Source: Elymus sibiricus
Taxonomy: Eukaryota > Streptophyta > Magnoliopsida > Poales > Poaceae
DNA: 64,000 nucleotides
NCBI GenBank assembly: GCA_039707655.1
Contig: CM077675.1
Span: forward strand, 419,181,162-419,245,161
Direction of reading: 5' to 3'
Below the pieces are notes generated by a model. It was not told the origin of the DNA, did not search any database, and saw nothing but the letters and a program-made list of their open reading frames with translations. Of this stretch, positions 44,071-55,517 are shown piece by piece. The position numbers and the translations under genes are program-made. Position 1 is the first letter of the stretch; each line of letters opens with the position of its first letter.

Positions 44071-44149
44071 TTACAAGCCTTGAGAAACAAGGAGACTGCT
44101 CTCCCGGAATGATGGCTCCAAAATTAAGCGGCTGGAGATGCATATCTGT

Positions 44150-45583
44150 GAGTCACTGGAAACGTGTGTCGAAACTGACAGAGATAGGCCTACGCCGCCA
44201 ATAATTAAGCGGCTGGAGATGCATAGAGGCAACGACGAGAAACTCGGCCACAGGGCACGGCGAAAGGTACTCGGGTACTCGGGTCCTCATCCCTTCACTG
44301 CTACACTGGCGAAAGGTGAAAGGCGTGTTCAATCCGGTTTCGGACAGGTGGTCTGGCCTCGCTGACAAACTATGCATATCGGCGTTCGGATCAGCACTAG
44401 GCCGATCGAGTCGCAGACCGACCTCCTGTTTGACTCCTGTTGCACAGAACGCTACGCTCATGGCCGGCACTTGACGGGGCTTATCTTTTTTTAATCTTTG
44501 CATTACGGGTTCAATAGGAGTTTTTTTTTTGCGAATAGGGTTCAGTAGGAGTTTCGTTTCATAATAACGGAGTTTTCCGTAAATCAACTGGGTAAGTCAT
44601 TTCTTTTTAATTAATCGATGAGGCAAAAAATTGTCTCCGCTTTCAAAAATAATAATAACAGGGTTACAATCTAGAGCAAGATTTCATCTATGCATGAAGG
44701 ACCATGATACAACCACACAGTCATGGTGTATTAAGTTGGATTATACCTAGCTAGGCAATCTGCAACCCTATTTTAAAAGAAAATTTATGACTCTCAGGTC
44801 CCACAACACCCAGTCAAACTTTTATATTTTTTGAATGAAAAGTACAAATTAAGTTATGTTTTCACATTCGTGTTTCTCGCGAGGAGGGTTGAAAATAAGA
44901 TCCTTTTTCAATATGCTTTGATGAATTTTGAAAATAAATGTTAAGTTTCAACTCTTGAAACTTGGTACGCGCAAACAATAAAATCACGATTATTTTGCCT
45001 ATGACCGACAGAAAAAATATCTTAAAATTTAATATATGAAATTTGGTAAAGCGAGTGAGAAACTCTCAAATTTCAGATAAAAAAATTGAAACTTTGAACA
45101 ACTGAAACTTAAAACATATTGTGCCCACGTGTGGGATCCAACTACTTTGCGAATCGCGAGGTAATCGAGCAGTCAGGCACGGCTTGGCAGGTGCGTACCC
45201 CTACGAATTTCCATCCTATTTTGATCTCAATGAATTTTAGAAATAAAAAATTGTACTAACCACTAAAAATTTAATCTCCAAAATTAGTTATCCATAAGGA
45301 GAGCGATCCAAGCTAGAAAGAGTCACCGCCGAGTCTAACTGCACAAGAATGAGCCCTCTAGAATGTTGCACAGCCAGTCCATACTCATACCCATTATTAT
45401 CGCAATGTATCTGACAGGCCTCATCTTTTCGATCTTTCAGTAGCAGTGTGTCACTGAGACGCGGTCTGATTTTTTTTTTTGAAACAGAGGCAAAAGATTT
45501 GTCCCATATACTAATTAAGAGAGGAAAAGAGTTTGTTACAAGCCTTGATGAACAAGGAGACTACTCTCTAGAATTATGGCCCC
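44150..45583 (+). repeat. Tandem duplication, copy B, without the insertions
   Basis: Starts GAGTCACTGGAAACGTGTGTCG and runs through the same order of sequence as copy A to GAATTATGGCCCC. Relative to copy A it has small indels, a deletion after GGGCACGGC (44259) covering the Copia insertion point, and a duplicated ACTCGGGT. The Harbinger target is intact here. Confidence 0.85.
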
Positions 45584-46030
45584 CCTCTTTTATTTTGCAC
45601 CCCCGGTCACCCAAAGACGAGCCTCCACTTTTATGATGTTAAGCTGTAGCGACGATGGGGTGCACTTGTTGCAGAAGACTCGTGTATTTTTTTCATTTCA
45701 AATGGTCCAAGATATGAGTATAGAGAGGGAAGCCATGGCCTTTCTATTAGCATTGGAGGCATCCGAAACGCTTGATCCACCAATCCTTGACTGGTCTCTC
45801 AAGATGCCAATCGGTGTGTTGATGTTCTCTATATGAAGCCACTCATTTGTCAGGTTCCAAAGACGCGTGGTCAAACGGCATTTGAGAAGAGATGCGTTCT
45901 GGACTCTTGCTCCCGCTTGCAAGGGGGGCGAAGACCACAATTTGTTCAACCCCGCTTGGCCAATCTATCGGCGGTCCAAAGCCTATCTTGTGACGCGAGC
46001 CAAGCGGAAAACTTTACTTTTGGGGGGAGG
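45471..46030 (-). mobile_element. LINE 3' fragment, minus strand
   Basis: A T-run at 45471-45481 is the poly(A) tail read in reverse, next to GAAACAGAGGCAAAAG, the complement of the CTTTTGCCTC…TTTC tail common in these LINEs. Further in, the minus strand at 45950-45698 reads LKCRLTTRLWNLTNEWLH and NANRKAMASLSILISWTI, the conserved LINE ORF2 C-terminal region. The fragment is 5'-truncated or overwritten near 46030, and no TSD is found. The same tail occurs in duplication copy A, so the insertion predates the duplication. Confidence 0.75.
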
Positions 46031-46298
46031 GGGGCAAGTCTTCCACACCGCGTGCTCCAAAGGGGACTAGAAGGTTTCTATGAATTAAGCCGCATAGGCG
46101 AAAGCCGCGGAGTATGGGCCATCATTTGTGTGCTTTCAAATAATCCCGTCCTTGGCGTGGGTATCAAGTTGAAAATCCTGGATGGACGTCCAGAGAGCCA
46201 CAAACTGGCGTTTGTGCCGATTTGATGACAACGGGAAATGAGATGTAGGCAACCATTGCTATGTCGCACTTTTCTACAGATCCATGACGGGAACAAAT
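46031..46298. other. No gene recognised; flank of the LINE insertion
   Basis: Unique-looking spacer between two LINE copies. Its continuation after the insertion is at 50161. Confidence 0.4.
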
Positions 46299-46310
46299 AA
46301 TGCACTTCTG

Positions 46311-49300
46311 TTCCTATCTCATTGCAGCTTGCAGGACCTGGGATACAGAGGGCCGGACTGGACCTACGATAACAAACAAGCTGGAAGGAAAAATGTGAGA
46401 GCTAGGCTGGACCAAGGGGTGGCCTCGATGTGTTGGAGCGATCTGTTCCCTCATGCCCAAGTACAACACATCGTCACTTCAAGATCAGACCACTTCCCCC
46501 TTCTGCTTACACTTGAAAATGATCATCCTCATGGAAGGAAAAGAAGCTGCAGGTATGAGATGATGTGGGAAAGAGTACACACTCTGGAACCGACTGTAAA
46601 GGAAGCTTGGGGTATAGAAGGATCGGCCAAGAATCTTGAACAAGTGGTGGGTAAGCTGAAGACAGTACAAAACTCACTCGCTGCATGGTCTAAAAATGAC
46701 TTTGGGTCTGTTACTTGGAATATAAAGAAGTGTAGGCAACGACTAAATAATCTGACAGAAAAACCGATTCAGCAAAGAGATGAGGTACAAATTAGGAAGA
46801 GTGCAGCAGAATTGGACGAGCTATTGATCCGGGAAGAGCTGATGTGGCGCCAACGGTCCAGGGCCACGTGGATCAAAGAGGGAGACCAGAATACGAGGTA
46901 TTTCCATAAGAAAGCAACATGGCGTCAGAAGAAAAACAAGATAAATAAGTTAAAAGACAGCAAGGGAGTCTGGGTTGGAAAGAAAGAGGAGCTGCAAAAA
47001 ATGACTACCGACTTTTTCAAAGAGCTCTACACAAAGGATAAGAATGTGGCTCCTCTTGAACTGATTGACCTTCTGCCCCGTCGGGTTTTGGATGAGATGA
47101 ATACCAGTCTAACAAGAGAATTCACAGATAAAGAAATAAGTGACGCTCTTTTTCAAATAGGACCACTCAAGGCGCCAGGCCCGGATGGATTCCCGGCTCG
47201 TTTCTTTCAACGAAACTGGGATCTTCTGAAAAAGGACGTGAGTACAGCCGTAAGGAGTTTCTTTGAGGATGGGGTCATGCCACAGGGCATCAATGACACG
47301 GCTATAGTACTTATCCCCAAGGGGAAAAACCCACAGAGCTTAAAGGACTTTCGTCCTATCAGCCTTTGCAACGTCATCTACAAGGTTATCTCGAAATGTT
47401 TGGTGAACCGGTTAAGGCCCTTCTTGGATGATTTAATATCTGGAACTCAGAGTGCCTTCGTGCCAGGGAGGATGATAACGGACAATGCCATCATAGCTTT
47501 TGAGTGTTTCCATAAGATTCAGCACTGAAAAAACCCTCATAACACACATTGTGCCTATAAGTTGGATCTAGCTAAGGCGTATGATAGAGTGGGCTGGGAT
47601 TTTCTGGAGGGAGACATGGAAAAAATGGGCTTCGATGCACGATGGATCAGGTGGGTGATGACATGTGTAAAATCCGTCCGTTTCTCGGTTAAGCTGAATG
47701 GGGAAATCCTGGAACAATTCGTCCCGACAAGAGGCCTAAGACAGGGCGACCCTTTAAGCCCATATTTGTTCCTCCTAATTGCTGATGGGCTGGCAGCCAT
47801 ATTTAATAAAGAGGTGCAGGGTGGTCGCATAACCCCAGTGAAGGTAGCACGCAACAGCCCTGGTATTACTAATCTCTTATTCGCTGACGACAGTTTGATG
47901 TTCTTTAAAGCATCGGTCGAGCAAGCAAGAGTGGTGAAGGATGCACTAAATCTTTTCCAAAAATGTACTGGACAACTTTTGAGAAGTAACAAATGCTCCA
48001 TTTTGTTTAGTGAGCACTGCCCTGGTGTGGTGCAGGAAGAAGTTAAGGAAACTCTGGTGTGTGAAACAAGCACCTTTGAAAGTAAGTACCTGGGTCTTCC
48101 AACGCCGGAAGGCAAAATGAAGGACAGAAATTTTCAGCCCATAATGGACAGATTCATGAAGAGATGTTCTGACTGGACGGGGAGGCATATGTCCTTTGCT
48201 GCAAAGGAGGTACATGTCAAATCGGTGGTGCAAGGCCTACCCACCTATGCCATGGGGGTCTTTAAATTCCCAGTGGGCTTCTGTGAAAAGTATGAGAAAC
48301 TAATAAGAGAATTTTGGTGGGGAGAGGAAGGGGGACAAAGGAAGGTACACTGGATGGCTTGGGAACATATGATCAAACCAAAAAGAGCGGGAGGCATTGG
48401 ATTTCGAGATATGCACGTCTTCAACCAAGCGCTCCTAGCTAGGCAAGGTTGGCGCCTCCTCCAAAAACCTGACAGTTTGTGCGCAAGGGTTTTAAAGTCA
48501 AAATATTACCCTAAAGGTAACCTCCTTGAGACCGTGTTTGCCTCGGATGCCTCACAAGCGTGGAGAGGCATTGAACATGGACTGGAATTGCTTAAGAAAG
48601 GACTGATTTGGAGGGTGGGGAATGGAAAGAAAATTCAGATTCAAAGGAACCAGTGGGTGCCCAGGAAGAGTGGCCTAAAAAATCACAGAGTTCAAGAGGC
48701 GCTCGAGATTGAGATGGGTAAACCAACTCATGAAACCTGGAACAAATGAGTGGGATGTAACACTTGTTAATCAGCTCTTCCATAGCTATGATGCAGAGGA
48801 AATCTGTAAAATAAAAATTCCGAGGAGTAGGGTGGAGGACTGCGTTGCTTGGCATGAGGAAAAATCAGGAATTTTCTCGGTTCGCAGCGCTTATAAGCTG
48901 GGGGCTCGCCTTAAACAACAAAGCAGTATGAATGCGTCTAGTTCAGTTAATGATGCAGATAATAGGGGCATATGGGATCTCATATGGAAAGCAAAAGTCC
49001 CAGAGAAAGTACGGATTTTCGCTTGGAGGGTGGCTACAGAAACTCTAGCCACTAAGAAGAACAAATGGAAACGCACCCTAGAAACGGACAACATATGCAA
49101 CATTTGTGGGAGTGATACCGAGGACGAATTCCATGCTGTGTTAAAATGTACAAAGGCAAGAGGACTAAGAGAGGAGATGAGGACCTTTTGGAAATTGCCC
49201 ACTGAAGATCAATTTCGGTACACGGGCAATGATTGGCTTCAGAACATATTAGGTTCATGTGACAGTGAAGTCCGGGGTAAGGTACTCCTACTGCTATGGC

Positions 49301-50115
49301 GGGCATGGTGGTTACGGGAATACTGTATTCACGGAGAAGGCAAGGCCACGATCAGCCAATCGGTGCAGTATCTGACTAAATATGCTGAGGAGATCAGTCT
49401 GGGGGGGGGGGGGGGGGGGGCGGGATGCAGAGTGCGAAGCTAGCAACAAACTGCACAGCAACCAGAGACCCATGGCGGAAGAAGCGCATCGAGATTAAGA
49501 AAGGGAAGCAACCCGAATCGCCACTGCTGCAAAGCTACAAGAGTACAGGAGACGGGAGGAAAGGGACTGTAATCCAATCAAATGAGTCACTGAAGGACTC
49601 TATGCAGCATTCAGTAAGCAGGTGGACACCGCCTGAGGAAGGGACGTGGAAGTTAAGCACCGATGCTTCTTTCTTGCTGAACACGGGTGAATCTTCAGCT
49701 GGCTTCGTTGTCAGAAATCACCTAGGACAAGTGACCATGTCAGGTGGAACGCGGATGCAATCGTGCAAGGATGCAGAAGAAGCTGAACTAGGCGGCTGTG
49801 CTACATGGTGTGACTATGTTAAGCAAATACTACACAGGGCCAGTATGTGTTGAAACTAACTGTGCCTCCATCTCAACCATATTGAACAACAAAGAGAGCA
49901 ACCTGTCAGTGCTATTTCCTTTTGTTTCGGATGTTTGGAACACTGCCAGTAGGTTTGGGAAGGTTTCGTTCAGGGACATAAGAAGACCGAGCAACAACGT
50001 GGCTCATGAACTGGCTGCCTTGGCTAGGAGAACTGGAGAGTTCTTTACCATAGGGGATGTTCCCCCAAATATTCGATGTATCCTCCATAAGGACAGTTGT
50101 ACCTCTCGAGGATAA
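46311..50115 (+). pseudogene. LINE ORF2: endonuclease end, reverse transcriptase, zf-RVT, RNase H (broken)
   Basis: Order of parts: endonuclease C-terminus (46311-46520); RT with APGPDGFPARFFQ, IVLIPKGKNP, DFRPISLCNVIYKVISK, AFVPGRMITDN, KLDLAKAYDRVGW, GLRQGDPLSPYLFLL and the catalytic box LLFADDS (47880-47891); the thumb and a connection region to about 48680; zf-RVT with CNICGSDTEDEFHAVLKC; RNase H with LSTDASF, EAELGG and the C-terminal NNVAHELAALARR. Lesions: TGA at 47526-47528 between RT blocks, an indel in the A-run at 48677-48682, a 20-base G run at 49401-49420, and a phase change near 49800. The enzyme would copy LINE RNA at a nicked target. Confidence 0.9.
49401..49420 (+). repeat. 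G20 homopolymer inside the LINE
   Basis: Twenty consecutive G's follow GAGATCAGTCT and precede CGGGATGCAG, at the point where the zf-RVT frame passes to the RNase H frame. It is either a real slippage expansion or a base-calling/assembly artefact. Confidence 0.95.
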
Positions 50116-50160
50116 TATATGGATGGCTGGGGTTTTCTCAAAAAAAAAAATGCACTTCTG

Positions 50161-50521
50161 ATCTTCTTCTCTTTTATTTTTCTATATAAGACTATTTTCC
50201 CCACCTTGATTTTCTACTGACGTAGTGGCGTATTGGGCATGTGTTTTTATGTGTCTTCCGGGGAAAATGGTAATGATGACTCTGCATGTCCTGGCGCCGA
50301 TCTACCCATGAGGGAGCTTAATTGCTATACGTGGCGCAATGATAGACTCAACAAGAGGAGGCCTGCAATATTGTCAGATTCATGAACTCGGACAAGGGAG
50401 ACGAATAAATTGGGTGTCCCCGGCGTTTATTTAGGTGGGGTATATCCAGTAGCACGATACATCACACTGGCTGCTTGCTTGCTGCCTTCGTCGTATCGTG
50501 CAGTATTTCAGAAAGACTTCT
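50161..50521. other. No gene; right flank of the LINE
   Basis: AT-rich then mixed sequence. A short ELNCYTWRNDRLNKRR frame near 50319-50366 faintly recalls a LINE endonuclease piece but is too short to call. Confidence 0.35.
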
Positions 50522-50524
50522 TTA

Positions 50525-50964
50525 GAGCATTTATAGCCGGACCCCTATATGCTCATCAAACGTTTGAAATGCTCTCCCGATCAGTGACGGGTCATAAAAA
50601 TGCGACTCAACCGGACTCCTCGTATCCGTCTCAAACGTCCGAACTGACCGGCACCCCATATCCATCTCAAATATGAGGACGATATGAGGGCTCGCGGACG
50701 CGCCCGGGCACGTCCGGGCAGTCCGCCACGTAGGACGTGACCCCACTCCGGATCACCTTTTCTCTTTTCTTATTCATTATTTTCTTTCTCTCTCTTCTTC
50801 TCCACCAATCACGTGCAAGTGATCGGACATATGAGAAGAAAAATAAGAAGTGTGGTTGCGCGGACCAAATTATAGGGGCTAAAAACGAACACGACCGGTC
50901 ACTGATCGGGCGCGTCCGCAGGCGTTTAAGGGGTCAGATTTGTTAAGTCCGGCTGTAGATGCTC
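50525..50964. mobile_element. Harbinger-type MITE, 440 bp, TSD TTA
   Basis: GAGCATTTATAGCCGGAC (50525) and GTCCGGCTGTAGATGCTC (ending 50964) are inverted repeats, flanked by TTA (50522-50524, 50965-50967). Subterminal CGTTTGA and GGCGTTTAAGGGG words are also inverted. No ORF. Confidence 0.88.
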
Positions 50965-50967
50965 TTA

Positions 50968-51310
50968 CAGCATCTATAACCGGGACTTCGTAAATCCAAC
51001 CCCTTAAACGCATGCGGGCGTGACCGGGCGCGTTCGCGGACAGTGACTGGTCATCTCTTAAATTTTCGCTTTTATAGTCATGTCCCTCGCTTTACTTCTA
51101 TACATCCGGTCACATGCATGTAATTGATGAAGATGAAATGAAAAAGAATAAACAAAGAGAAAACGTGGGCCCAATCCTATGTGACGGACGCAAGACCACT
51201 GACCGGACACGCCCGGACACTCATACTCATCTCATATATATGAGATGGATATGAGGGGTGGCGGTCAGTCCGAACGTTTGAGGTCCGTTTAAGGCGTCCG
51301 TCTGAGTCGC
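50968..51310. mobile_element. Second, truncated Harbinger-type MITE abutting the first
   Basis: Directly after the shared TTA the sequence begins CAGCATCTATAACCGGGACT, a variant of the same terminal repeat, and CCCCTTAAACGC and GAGATGGATATGAGGGGTGG words recall the first MITE in opposite order. The right terminal repeat is absent; similarity fades after CGTCCGTCTGAGTCGC (51294-51309). Confidence 0.6.
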
Positions 51311-52699
51311 ATTTTCGTGACCATTTCACACTTGCACAAACCATTAAACCCAATCCAAATCGATCAGGAGATGACGCGAATCATAGGAAAACCGATTCTT
51401 ATGTTGATGGGGCATCCTTGTTGCTACGATACATTTTAACGTCTAAACCGTATCACAGAATGTTCTCGAATAAGATCGACGCCCCTCATCATTGTTTCCT
51501 ACACTAGCACACTTGCATGGCATGGCATAATTGCTGGTCCTCTATTTCGTGCAACACATGTTGCTTTGCGCAAACCATGAAGGGAGGAAACACCATGATT
51601 GCTGTTACAAAGCGATCGATCCGAGATCTTGCATAGATGTAGGCCGCGCTTTCTCAAGTCTTCATTATTTGAGTGCTTGCAACTTTCAAGAGGTACTGCA
51701 TGCACTCATCTGTGCGTGTGCGTTCATGCACTCAGACAAAACTAATTCTAGAACTTGCCAATGATTTAGAGGACCAGCATAGTCCCAAGGGATAGGGCCT
51801 AGGGGATAATACTACCTTTCAGGCACGAGTGGCATTGCATAGCGATTTTCTGCTAATTTGGGGACCAGGTCGTCTCCAGCGGAGTGGCTGTGCAAGTTTG
51901 GCCCTCGATCTTGCATCACGTCTTCAGATAGCTCTGGTGTATGGCCATCTGGAGCTGGCCAGCATGGGGTGATTGGGGTCGTCAGATGCTTTCTTGCCAT
52001 GCATGAGCTCTCATCAAGAGTCTCCGTTTTTATCTGGGCGTGCAGTTTTCGGCCGTGTGGGAAACCCTGATCATGAAGTCATGTAGAGGTGGAAACTGGA
52101 AACCGACGGAGACGCGCGCTGTAGATCGGCCTGTCTACTCAGGAGCCAAGATCAGCCTTGCGTGTGCACGTACGAACACGCATTCTTCAGGGGAAACCGC
52201 GTGAAATAATCGGTTAGGCATCTTGCACACATGCTATGGTAGCCATCGTCTGACTTGATCACCTGAAACCCATCTATCTGCAACGAGAACCACACAGGGA
52301 GCTGATACTACCTTCCTGCGTCACTGCGTGGGCAATTAACGCGTGGGTAATGTAGCATCGGTTACAGTTGAAGCTGCACGGCCATCGTTCGAGTTATTAT
52401 GTCCAACTAGGAGTACTCCCTATAACTAGCGGCTAAAGCTTTGTTTAGGTTGATCGTGGTAGAGGTTTAATTAGGGCTTTTGGTACTGCTCCAGCTACCA
52501 AGTGCTTGAAATCCTTCGTGCTGTACCGTGAGTCCGATCCAATCATTAGCTAGCTACTGTCCGAAGCAAAGTTTACAGCTGGGAGTTTGATTGCGATGTC
52601 AACCGTGATAAATAGGGAGCAGAGGTAACATAAATAGCTGACCCGTGATCCAACCACCACTTGTCTTCGAAATGATTTGGCCACTTAATTAGCAACTGT
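51311..52699. other. No gene recognised; low-repeat spacer
   Basis: About 1.4 kb with none of the repeats seen elsewhere in the window. Short frames on both strands lack domains or splice support. It may be ancient intergenic DNA or the distal flank of a gene outside the window. Confidence 0.4.
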
Positions 52700-52710
52700 A
52701 CTACAGGCAG

Positions 52711-54785
52711 TTTTTTTTTTTTTTTGAAAGACGGTCCCTGCGGGTCCGATTCATTAATTAAGATAGAAGAGAGTTGCCCGGTTAATTAACGGAAACCCGG
52801 GCGAAAACCGTTACAACACACCCCACATGGCACCAACCACACACGCCGACCCCGAGGCCGCGCACCAGGCGAGCCGCCGGCTCCGTCACCCTACAACCAA
52901 GCCCGAAGCCGCCGCTCCGGCATCCACGCCGATCCCGAGGCCGCGCACCAGGCGAGCCGCCGGCTCCGTCACCCTACAACCAAGCCCGAAGCCGCCGCTC
53001 CGGCATCCACGCCGACCCCGAGGCCGCGCACCAGGCGAGCCGCCTGCCCTGCTGCCCAAGCAACCGGAGCCGACGCCCTACATCTATCTCCGGAGCCGCC
53101 GCTCCGACTTACAAACTGTGACCACACACGCCGACCCCGAGGCCGCGCACCAGGCTAGCCGCCAGCTTCATCACCCGAGCGATCGAAGCCGACACCATAC
53201 AACCATATCCGGAGCCGCCGCTCCGACATCCACGCCGACCCCGAGGCCGCGCACCAGGCTGGCCAACGACACTATCACCCACGAGACCAATGCCGACACC
53301 CCTCCATGACGATGAGATTCGGAACCGCCGCTCCGACTTCCACGCCGGCCCCGAGGCCGCACACCACCCGAGCCGATGGCTCACGCAGGCCAAGATCACT
53401 CCAAAACGAAGCCTTCAAGAAGGAACGCGACACCGGAGCGCCGCCATCGTCCGCTCCAGGAACCTGGAACAGGGGTTTCCCCCGGAGTGCGGGAGAAGAG
53501 GTCTTAGGCCCTCGACGGAGACGCCTCCAAGAAGGTGTGCGGCGCCCACAGGCGTCGCCGTCGTCGACTCCGGCCAAGGCCGAAGCAGGCTTTCACCCCG
53601 AGCAGCCAAAAGAAGTCTTCCCCACGAACTGGCATGCGAGAGCCACCGCCCGCCTGAACCACCACCCACCACCAGAGCCCGGAGCCATCGATTGGAACAT
53701 CCCCGCCATCGCCGCCTGCACCACGCAGAGACGCTGACCAGGCTACCCCAACATCACCGCAGGAGCAAGAACCGGCCACGTCTGGTCAGATCCGGCACCC
53801 CGCACCACAGCCACAGTCCGCCCACCGGCCAGCACCAAGCGTCCCTGGCATGACCGAGAACCGATGCGCGGTCGCAGATTCCGATGCACCCGAGCTCCAG
53901 CCATGGCGCTGCCCACACAGCCACCACGGCCGCCATCGCCGAAGAAGAGATCCGGGGCCGCCGCCCCGGCGTCCGACCATCACCCGCTCGCCAGATCCGC
54001 CCCGCAGAACCCGCGTCTCCTCGCCGGCCATCTCCAGCGCAGCAACCCGCCCGCGCCCGGCCGCCCGTCGTGGTCACCTCGCGTCTCCTTCGCCAGATCT
54101 GGCGACTCCGCAGCAGCTGCAGGCAGCAGATCCCGAAGCCGCCGCCCTCGTCCAGCCATCGCCACGGCCGTCCCGTCGCATCCCCGCCGCGAGCGCCCAC
54201 CGCGCGCCTCCTCCCAACGCCCGAAGACGCGCCGCAGGAGGCCCTCGCGCCCACGCCCCATCTGCCCGCCGGACGAAGCCATCCCGCGCCGCCGCGCCAT
54301 GGACCCCAGATCCGCCGCGCCCAGCACCGCAGCCACCGACATGGGAGCCCCGCCGCGCCCAGCCCCGCAGCCATCACCGCCGCCACCTCGCCCGCCAAGC
54401 CCCACGTCGCCGCCCCGACTGCAGGTCGCGCGAGCACTGGCCGCCGCCCCCAGCCGCAGGAGCCAGCCTCCAGCGGAGCCAACGGAGACCCCGCGCGCGA
54501 GGAAAGGCAGCAGGCCACAGCGGCCAGCTCCCAGCCAAGCACGCCGACGGGCACATCCGAGAACCGCCGCCGCCCCAGATTCGCCCGGGCACGCGAGTCA
54601 AACGGCCCCGCCGCCGCCGCTGCCGGCCGGGCTTTGCCCGGCGGCGCTCCCAGGCGGCGGCGAGGGGAGGAGGGCAGGAGGGGAACGGCGGTGCCGGCGA
54701 GCTAAGGCTCCGCCCGTGCCGCTCCTGGGAGAGCGACGCGGGGGCAGGAGAGCGAGATCTGTACGCTATCAGTTATATTTTGATC
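52711..54785 (-). mobile_element. GC-rich poly(A) retroposon, 2075 bp, 11-bp TSD
   Basis: ACTACAGGCAG is repeated at both borders (52700-52710 and 54786-54796). A T-run (52711-52725) next to GAAAGACGGTCCCTGCGGGT is the reversed poly(A) end, and GGTTAATTAACGG with AACCCGGGCGAAAACCG matches the tail of the copy nested in the CACTA. The minus-strand 5' end (54785 inward) begins GATCAAAATATAACTG and soon becomes GC-rich, with GGAGCGGCACGGGCGG, again shared with that copy. No reverse transcriptase is encoded, so it probably used LINE machinery. Confidence 0.85.
52841..53380. repeat. Six-copy repeat, CACGCCGACCCCGAGGCCGCG
   Basis: The block CGCCGACCCCGAGGCCGCGC, then ACCAGGCGAGCCGCC, recurs near 52843, 52926, 53008, 53127, 53231 and 53340, with linking sequence CCGGAGCCGCCGCTCCGAC. 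Spacing is 82-83 bp for the first copies and 104-119 bp later. It lies within the 3' half of the minus-strand retroposon. Confidence 0.85.
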
Positions 54786-54796
54786 ACTACAGGCAG

Positions 54797-55150
54797 CTTG
54801 GGTCTCGGGTGGTTCGATCGGTGTTCCTCGGTGACCGGGGAGACGTACGTTCGCCACAGCTGAAGATGATCATGGATGCCTGGACGTGGACGGGACGAGC
54901 TCGTGGCGACAAGGCCCGAACGGCGCGCCGATGCCTTGCGGCGACCGATCGATCAATCAGAGAGGAGAGAACTGATGCAGCTATTCCGCATGCGCACGGC
55001 ACGATGCTGCTGCCCACAGATTCTCGTGGAACATATTTCTCTGTCGTGTGATTCTCTCGGTTTCAGTTTCGGAAGGACGTCGCTTTATGACTCTACAGTG
55101 TCAGGGGCATCTTCAAGATGATAACAAAATGACCTTTTGGAAGGACATGA
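54797..55150. other. No gene; right flank of the retroposon
   Basis: Mixed sequence with CGATCGATCAATCAGAGAGG near 54946. No domain or repeat end. Confidence 0.4.
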
Positions 55151-55154
55151 AAAA

Positions 55155-55450
55155 TTGACTTTTTCTTAACGCACTATAGACGTGGACGCTTATACGTACG
55201 CACATACACTCCCTACTATAAACGCACACGTACATCCTACCCCTACGAGCATCTTCGAAAAACTGTGCCGGCACATTATTTTGATATTAATGAGGTCGTC
55301 ACATACGGTAGTTGATGGGAGTGTCTCCTCTCGCCGAAAGTACTGAAATAATGACCTCTCTTTCTATTGCGTTGAAGCGAAGCAAGATGCTCAATATTGT
55401 CGATTCCTTGCGGAGAATTACTCAAAGTGTTTGTGGAATTCCCTAAAAAA
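55155..55450 (-). mobile_element. Retroposon 3' tail fragment (ACGCACACGTACATCC family)
   Basis: ATACGTACGCACATACACTCC, then ATAAACGCACACGTACATCC, CTACCCCTACGAGCATCTTC and GTGCCGGCACATTATTTTGA, form a recognisable dispersed grass repeat that usually ends a LINE-type retroposon in the minus orientation. TTTTTC at 55159 may be the degraded tail. No TSD. Confidence 0.45.
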
Positions 55451-55517
55451 AGTGTTTATAGAATTTATTAGGGTTCTTTTATGGACAAGCTTTCGCCGAC
55501 GTAATACGGGGGCGACT

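Larger units (their letters stand above)
35309..44119 (+). repeat. Tandem duplication, copy A, split by two insertions
   Basis: Copy A consists of 35309-35437, 41013-42260 and 44074-44119, about 1.42 kb when the insertions are ignored. It starts GAGTCACTGTAAACGTGTGTCG and ends GCTCTCCCGGAATGATGGC. A Copia element (35438-41007) and a Harbinger element (42261-44070) interrupt it. It includes an old poly(A) retroposon tail on the plus strand (GAGGCAAAACTTTTGCCTCCG, then TTTCAAAAAAA, to about 41392) and the poly(T) of a minus-strand LINE (42209-42221). Confidence 0.85.
46311..50150 (+). mobile_element. 5'-truncated LINE, 3840 bp, 12-bp TSD
   Basis: AATGCACTTCTG occurs just before the element (46299-46310). 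TGCACTTCTG follows the terminal A-run (to 50150), with the first A's shared with the tail, so a 10-12-bp TSD is present. The body begins inside the endonuclease domain (FLSHCSLQDLGYRGPDW, then SRSDHFPLLL with the SDH motif of APE-type endonucleases). It continues through reverse transcriptase, the zinc-knuckle region and RNase H to the poly(A). Truncation at the 5' end is the normal outcome of LINE insertion. Confidence 0.95.

Noticed and set aside
51311..52699. Possible host gene in the repeat-poor stretch
   Set aside because: No exon with coding bias, domain, TATA-start-splice chain or homology could be recognised.
53754..55051. Long open frames (up to 395 codons) on both strands near 54000
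   Set aside because: The region is extremely GC-rich retroposon sequence without stop codons in several frames; no domain, start context or splicing supports any of them.
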